NCBI GenBank assembly: GCA_044450785.1
Contig: JBIOJM010000338.1
Span: 1-11,150, forward strand
DNA length: 11,150 nt
Reading direction: 5' to 3'
DNA from: JBIOJM01 sp044450785
Lineage (GTDB): Bacteria; Planctomycetota; Planctomycetia; Isosphaerales; Isosphaeraceae
In this document: piece after piece, positions 7,485 through 11,150 of the stretch
Layout: the number at the start of each line of letters is the position of its first letter
Numbering within the stretch: position 1 is the stretch's first letter
The notes under the pieces: generated by a model
The model's input: only the letters and a program-made list of their open reading frames with translations
Databases searched by the model: none
What the model was told of the DNA's origin: nothing
Translations under genes and position numbers: made by a program

Positions 7485-8798
7485 ATGACTTCCCGTCGTC
7501 GTCGTCTTCACCGTCAAGGCTTCACATTGATCGAGCTGCTGGTGGTGATCAGCATCATCGGCATCCTGGTCGGGCTGCTCTTGCCCGCCATCACCGCGGC
7601 ACGCGAGGCGGGCCGCCGCGCCAAGTGCCAGAGCAACATGCGCAACGTCGTGCTGGGAATCCTCGGCTACGTCACCACCAATAACGTGCTCCCGCCGTCC
7701 GGCGAGTGGGGCGAAGATCCCACGCCGTCATCGGTGGCGACCTTCCAGGCCGATCCCTCCAAGGGGGCCGTCATCACCTGGACGACCGGAGGAGGCGACG
7801 GCACCGGTGCCACCACGCCGATGTACAGTTGGGTCGTCCCGATCCTGCCCTACCTCGACAGCGCTGAATTGTTCAACCAGTGGACCATGTTCAATGGCTC
7901 CTATGCCAATGGGTGCGTGCCGTACAACGCCGTGACCTCACCCATCCTTGGTCAGGCCAGCAACAACAAGATCGCCGAGACGGCAATCGGCGTCTTGATC
8001 TGCCCTGACGACAACACGATCCAGACCGGCCAAGGCAACCTGAGCTACGTCGTCAACGGCGGGTTCACGCTCTACCAGGGATATCCGATCGGCTGGGTCG
8101 GGTCCGCCTCCGACGGCTTGGGAGCTCCGTCGGTCCCCTTGATCTGGTCGAACAACGGACTGGCAGCCACGATTGGGGTCGTCTCGAAGCTGGGCGTGAT
8201 GTTTCCCGAATCGACCTATGCACAAGGGATTCAGATCAGGGTTCCCTATAACATCCGCTCGTCGTTGACGGCAATCGCCGACGGCGCGAGTAACACGATC
8301 CTCATGAGCGAAAACACCCTGACCGGGGCCACCGCGCTCGCCCCGAATGCGTCCAGCTTGACCGGGTGGGCCGGCAACTGGGCCTGCCCGTTCCCCAACT
8401 TCACGTCGTTCATCGGCGCCTCGAATGTCTGCGGAGGTAAGAGTTATACCTTCCCGGCATCGGTCGATTGCACCGCCGGGCAACTGTCCCCAGTCGGCGA
8501 CAGTGACGGTCTCGGCTGGTCGCTGGCGAACAAGATCGGGACCTTCGCCAACATCGGCGGCGGCCAGAACTTCACCGCCGAGGGATTGTATCCCTTCTCG
8601 AACAGCGCCCATCCCGGCGGCTGCAACATGGGCTTCTGTGACGGCGCCGTCCGGTTCATCAGCAACACCATCGACGGCACGGTCTACTCCAAGCTCATCA
8701 CCCCCGCGGGAAGCAAACTCCCGGCACCGACCGCTGCGAACGGTGCCGTCGGGGCCCTCAAGCAGATGCCCTTGAACCAGGATGCCTTCGCGCAGTGA
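7485..8798 (+). CDS. DUF1559 protein with prepilin-type N-terminus and H-X9-DG motif
   Basis: This 437-residue protein is a type II secretion/pseudopilin-like protein of the DUF1559 family. A basic leader (residues 1-11, RRRR and HRQ) is followed by the prepilin peptidase site G12/F13, with the conserved glutamate E17 at +5. The hydrophobic helix LLVVISIIGILVGLLLPAI follows, then the typical REAGRRAKCQSNMRN segment. Near the C-terminus H376 and D386-G387 form the H-X9-DG signature. The protein is expected to sit in the cytoplasmic membrane with the large domain outside. The precise role is unknown for the family; surface or pilus-like structures have been proposed. A clear ribosome site precedes it, and a strong terminator follows at 8923, so it is probably transcribed alone. 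Confidence 0.95.
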   Translation: MTSRRRRLHRQGFTLIELLVVISIIGILVGLLLPAITAAREAGRRAKCQSNMRNVVLGILGYVTTNNVLPPSGEWGEDPTPSSVATFQADPSKGAVITWTTGGGDGTGATTPMYSWVVPILPYLDSAELFNQWTMFNGSYANGCVPYNAVTSPILGQASNNKIAETAIGVLICPDDNTIQTGQGNLSYVVNGGFTLYQGYPIGWVGSASDGLGAPSVPLIWSNNGLAATIGVVSKLGVMFPESTYAQGIQIRVPYNIRSSLTAIADGASNTILMSENTLTGATALAPNASSLTGWAGNWACPFPNFTSFIGASNVCGGKSYTFPASVDCTAGQLSPVGDSDGLGWSLANKIGTFANIGGGQNFTAEGLYPFSNSAHPGGCNMGFCDGAVRFISNTIDGTVYSKLITPAGSKLPAPTAANGAVGALKQMPLNQDAFAQ

Positions 8799-8922
8799 TC
8801 CAAGTGCGCTGGGTGGCATCGCGTTCTGATCCCCGCCGTGGGAAGCGACGGGCGGGAAGGCCGTGCCAACCGGCTTGATGGATCGATCTGATCGAGACGA
8901 CGACCGAGACCATGAGCTGATT

Positions 8923-8971
8923 CGCCCCGAGGAGGGTCCATGGAGGACCACTCCCCGGGGCGTTTTTTTTT
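8923..8971 (+). terminator. Strong intrinsic terminator after the DUF1559 gene
   Basis: The stem is CGCCCCG (8923-8929) with CGGGGCG (8956-8962), GGAG (8931-8934) with CTCC (8951-8954), and GGTCC (8935-8939) with GGACC (8945-8949). That makes 16 pairs, interrupted only by one A/C mismatch and one bulged A, closing a five-base loop. Nine T residues follow directly (8963-8971). It lies about 125 bp after the stop codon. Confidence 0.93.
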
Positions 8972-9002
8972 CAACGCTCAGAATCAGGGTGCTCAAGATC
9001 TT

Positions 9003-9195
9003 GACCACGGATTTCACGGATTTCACGGATCAGAAGAAGACTTTCAACGGACGATTCGTTTCCACGAACCCCGGCTCCAATGCGTTCAAGACCGTCATCG
9101 CCGCTCCGATGATCGCCTCACTCAGATCCTGGTGAATCAGTTTATTGCTCATCGTTCACGTCGTCTTATCCGTGGAATCCGTGCAATCCGTGGTC
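9003..9195. mobile_element. 193-bp MITE-like element with 28-bp inverted ends
   Basis: The left end 9003-9030 and right end 9168-9195 (reverse complemented) both begin GACCACGGATT and agree at 26 of 28 positions. Each end is built of three CACGGAT-type repeats about 9 bp apart. The interior holds a truncated GxxExxY-family reading frame on the minus strand. I associate this flanking sequence with GxxExxY genes in environmental genomes from memory, so that part needs checking. No transposase is present. The element lies 32 bp downstream of the DUF1559 terminator. Confidence 0.65.
9030..9152 (-). pseudogene. Truncated GxxExxY-family protein remnant
   Basis: A 40-codon frame starts at ATG 9152 and ends at TGA 9030-9032, inside the left inverted repeat. 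Its first 30 residues (MSNKLIHQDLSEAIIGAA, then MTVLNALEPGFVE) resemble the N-terminus of GxxExxY proteins. In those proteins a conserved helix ending in IIGAA is followed by a GPGFLExxY-type motif. Here G28 and E31 are kept but the Tyr position is Arg. After about residue 34 the frame runs into flanking repeat and stops. Family members are about 120-130 residues, so some 90 residues appear to be missing through an internal deletion. The function of the family is not established. Too short for the usual gene callers. Confidence 0.6.
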
Positions 9196-9242
9196 GATCC
9201 TCCCGATCTCTGGTCTTGGTCCTTGTCTCCGGGACGCCATCC

Positions 9243-9293
9243 AGTGTTGAAGTGCTCGTCGTGATCGTGATCATCCTGCTGGTGAGTGCGGTG
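9243..9293 (+). pseudogene. Prepilin-like hydrophobic coding scrap
   Basis: In frame, 9243-9293 reads SVEVLVVIVIILLVSAV. It resembles the VELLVVI helix of prepilin-type proteins, with the Glu in the expected place. The Gly-Phe cleavage site and basic leader are absent, and no start codon with a ribosome site precedes it. The frame stays open to 9479 but runs through the 36-bp direct repeats and has no family character. It may be a leftover of a second pseudopilin or DUF1559 gene next to the intact one, or chance similarity. Confidence 0.3.
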
Positions 9294-9338
9294 CATCCGT
9301 TCGGCCAAACCATCCTTGCCGGGCGTGGTAGCCTGGCC

Positions 9339-9431
9339 CCCGGACCGCGTGTGACGCGGCACCGGGAGAATCATCGCCGGGCATCGTCGTTCGGCCCCGG
9401 ACCACATGTGACGCGGTACCGGGAGAATCAA
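9339..9431. repeat. 36-bp direct repeat pair
   Basis: Copies at 9339-9374 and 9396-9431 begin CCCCGGACC and end ACCGGGAGAATCA. They match at 33 of 36 positions, and all three differences are transitions. They are 57 bp apart start to start. The core TGTGACGCGG is identical. No gene is associated with them. Confidence 0.88.
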
Positions 9432-9822
9432 ATAGATTTATACACCTTGTTCTCGGGTTTTGCAGATCGTATAAGGTGATCGGATTGTGTGCGCGAATCG
9501 TCTAGAGCCATGAATGCCGGGTGGGCTCGACAGGCCGGGCGATTGTGACGGTAATGCGGACCATTCCAGTGCTGGGTCACTTCGAGCGAGGTACGCCGCA
9601 TTGCCGCGCAACTCCGCATCCATGGCATAATCATCAGAGTCTACCGTTGCCACCAGGGTCGGGGCCGCCGCTACAGCGCCGCGGGCGGGATACCCGCGGC
9701 CGATCGAGCGCGGAGCACAACGCGACCGCCGCCACGGACGACTGACCAAGGACCACTTCCCCATGCAAGTACACCGACGACGGACAACCCGAGACGTCTT
9801 TATCCCGCTTGAGCCGCAGAAA
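9432..9822. other. Non-coding stretch with no recognised gene
   Basis: I find no gene I can support here. Visible items are an 8-bp perfect hairpin (9678-9700, GCCGCGGG / CCCGCGGC with a 7-base loop and no T-run) and a lone one-and-a-half copy of the second heptad (GACCAAGGACCA near 9745). A minus-strand frame of 68 codons (9428-9634) has no features I know. Confidence 0.6.
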
Positions 9823-10038
9823 GGCGCCGTTCCGCCCGGTTCCGTCCATCGGCCGCTGGCCCGGTCCGTCAAGGCTCGCCGGGGTCGGGTCGAGACCGGC
9901 ACGTTCGGGCCGGAGACGCCGGCAGGCGGCGGCGCCGTTCCGCCCGGTTCCGTCCATCGGCCGCTGGCCCGGTCGGTCAAGCCTCGCCGAGGTCGGGTCG
10001 GGATCGGCACGTTCGGGCCGGAGACGCTGGCACCGCCG
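9823..10038. repeat. 108-bp tandem duplication, two copies
   Basis: The unit starting GGCGCCGTTCCGCCC is present at 9823 and again at 9931, a period of 108 bp. The first 97 bp of the copies agree at 92 positions, and the last 11 bp differ more. The period equals 36 codons, so plus-strand and minus-strand frames stay open through both copies. One plus-strand frame (9763-10101, 112 codons, ATG with AAGGA ten bases upstream) would encode two 36-residue Arg/Pro-rich repeats. Three of the five substitutions would change the protein, which gives no sign of coding constraint, so I treat it as a DNA repeat. Confidence 0.85.
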
Positions 10039-10740
10039 CCGCCGGTAACGACCCGACGGCGACCGTTGAAATGGTTCCCGGGCCTCGCCCGTCGGAGGTA
10101 GTTGCCATTTGCCACCAAAGCCGGGGGCGGAAACGCGTACGCAGCTAGTTTTCAACAGGGCTCGCACGCTTGCTTCGCTTTGCCAGCCGGCGCTCAGGGC
10201 GAGGTTAGAGAAGCGGACAGGCCCAATTTCGACAGGTTGAGCCAAAACACGGCCCATCCGCCTTCTGCACGCAAGAACTTCAGGGCTGCTCCGTTGCAGC
10301 CAACTCACGGGCTCGATCGGGATTCCCGAAGCGCTCGTGAGACGATGCCGATTGGGATGGAGTCCGCGATCGGTCCGACCCGTGTTCAGCCGGCTGTCTG
10401 GATCCAGCGCGTCCACGGTGCCCGCGTCCCGCGGCGATCGGTCCCATCCTCAGGCAATTCCTCGCCCGGCTCCGCTGCGCGTCGCCCCTCCACGAATCGG
10501 ATCCGCCCCACCTCCACGCCTCGCCGGCTCGGCGTCTCCGCCAACATTCCGCACGAATCTGCGAGAATTTATGCAACCCGCCTCCCCGTTCTGTAGATCA
10601 TATTGGTGGAAGGCGCTGAGGCGCAGAATGCGCAACCAATGGCTCCGCGTCTCTCTCGACAACGGGTAACGACGATACGTGGCACACCGAAAAGAGCGAT
10701 CACTTGTCGGTTGCCAATTGTCAGTGAAGGAATTAGTCCG
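10039..10740. other. Non-coding stretch with repeats and hairpins, no recognised gene
   Basis: No convincing gene. It holds the third copy of the ACGCAGCTAGTTT repeat (10139-10151) and a nested hairpin at 10304-10341. A plus-strand frame at 10102-10596 uses a TTG start only 3 nt from GGAGG and has low-complexity composition, so I reject it as a gene. Confidence 0.55.
10304..10341. other. Nested hairpin
   Basis: CTCACGGGC (10304-10312) pairs with GCTCGTGAG (10333-10341) over 9 bp with one G-T pair. Inside, TCGGG (10317-10321) pairs with CCCGA (10325-10329) around a three-base loop. No T-run follows on either side. It may be a structured RNA or a cruciform site; function unknown. Confidence 0.45.
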
Positions 10741-10761
10741 TTCATCCTTCATCCTTCATCC
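10741..10761. repeat. Heptad array H: three TTCATCC units
   Basis: Three perfect TTCATCC copies are followed by TTT. This is a third heptad sequence, unrelated to the other two families but with the same 7-bp period. It lies in the intergenic stretch upstream of the gene that starts at 11025. Confidence 0.85.
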
Positions 10762-11024
10762 TTTCTGTCGGCGGTCTCCAGCTTGACATTTGATCACATA
10801 AAACCGAGGTCCGCACAGTTGAGACCGAATTCGCACAACCCATTCGACGGAGATATCGGTTTCCAAATGATTTACGCCAAGAGACGAACCACCGACAGAG
10901 GCTTTTCTTGTACCAGTTTGAGCGGACTTGTGTGGACTTTTGACCGGTGAAGGCCGTTCGGGTCGGTCTAAAGCCCGACACTCGATTTCACTCGACAAAC
11001 CATTACGACGGAGCACGAAACACC

Positions 11025-11150
11025 ATGGTCAATCCCTCATCGAACGACAACGTAATCGACAATCCCCTTGAGCGCGAAGGACCCGTCCCGGTGCTCCTGC
11101 GCCTCACCGCGAACGCGGCGTTCTTGCGATCGACCGACGGACGCTTTTAC
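11025..11150 (+). CDS. Start of an unidentified gene, cut by the right edge
   Basis: The ATG at 11025 opens a frame that continues to the last base (42 codons). GGAG at 11010-11013 lies 11 nt upstream. The first 15 or so residues are polar (MVNPSSNDNVIDN), followed by VPVLLRLTANAAFL and STDGRFY. The L-x-D/TDGRFY pattern reminds me of an N-terminal segment found in planctomycete proteins linked to primases or DUF927/DUF3987-type ATPases on integrated elements, where it continues into a PV-x-G-x-R-x-E stretch. That stretch lies beyond the window, so the product stays unassigned. Confidence 0.6.
   Translation, partial: MVNPSSNDNVIDNPLEREGPVPVLLRLTANAAFLRSTDGRFY

Noticed and set aside
7938..9026. 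362-codon minus-strand frame
   Set aside because: Antisense to the DUF1559 gene and crossing its terminator.
9763..10101. 112-codon Arg/Pro-rich protein with two 36-residue repeats
   Set aside because: A plausible start exists, but the substitutions between copies show no coding constraint and there is no family resemblance; kept as a DNA repeat.
10102..10596. 164-codon frame with TTG start
   Set aside because: The ribosome site is only 3 nt from the start, the composition is low-complexity, and the frame runs through the dispersed ACGCAGCTAGTTT repeat and a hairpin.
10605..10665. Possible tRNA or degenerate GCGCAGA-type repeat element
   Set aside because: No cloverleaf or T-loop motif can be drawn, and the resemblance to known dispersed repeats is too weak.

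Overview
The window looks like chromosomal DNA of a planctomycete, most likely of the Isosphaeraceae type. The strongest sign is a DUF1559 protein (7485-8798) with a prepilin-type N-terminus and an H-X9-DG C-terminal motif, a family greatly expanded in Planctomycetes. High GC in the coding regions, long repeat-rich intergenic DNA and weak Shine-Dalgarno signals agree with this. The lineage is an inference from gene content.

Layout. Bases 1-5650 carry a minus-strand cluster. Read in the direction of transcription it is a small periplasmic c-type cytochrome, a lipoate/octanoate ligase-family protein (2 nt downstream), a 197-bp repeat-filled gap, sucA (2-oxoglutarate dehydrogenase E1) and sucB (E2, 3 nt downstream). 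The E2 has a lipoyl-lysine that a lipoate-attaching enzyme must modify, so the ligase-family gene beside it makes functional sense. Bases 5649-6218 are a divergent intergenic region with several repeats. purM (6219-7286) and the DUF1559 gene (7485-8798) follow on the plus strand, and a strong intrinsic terminator closes this part at 8923-8971. From 8972 to about 11024 I see no convincing intact gene. This stretch holds a MITE-like inverted-repeat element around a decayed GxxExxY-family gene, a prepilin-like coding scrap, a 36-bp direct repeat pair, a 108-bp tandem duplication and a short third heptad array. A new gene starts at 11025 and runs off the right edge.

The most unusual content is a set of tandem arrays with a unit of exactly 7 bp. 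One family (CCTACTG / CAGTAGG) surrounds sucB, sucA and the ligase gene. A second (CCAAGGA / TCCTTGG) surrounds purM. A third (TTCATCC) occurs as three copies near the right end. Arrays begin 0, 2 and 4 bp after the stop codons of purM, the ligase gene and sucB. Arrays also lie upstream of sucA and purM in the opposite orientation. So the sucA-sucB and purM units each carry complementary heptads before the first gene and after the last one, and each unit uses its own family. Two neighbouring pairs form long perfect inverted repeats: at least 24 bp before sucA and 23 bp after purM. The arrangement resembles the heptanucleotide STRR repeats of filamentous cyanobacteria, but here it frames genes. 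Whether it is a regulatory system or a set of passive repeat insertions cannot be settled from sequence alone.
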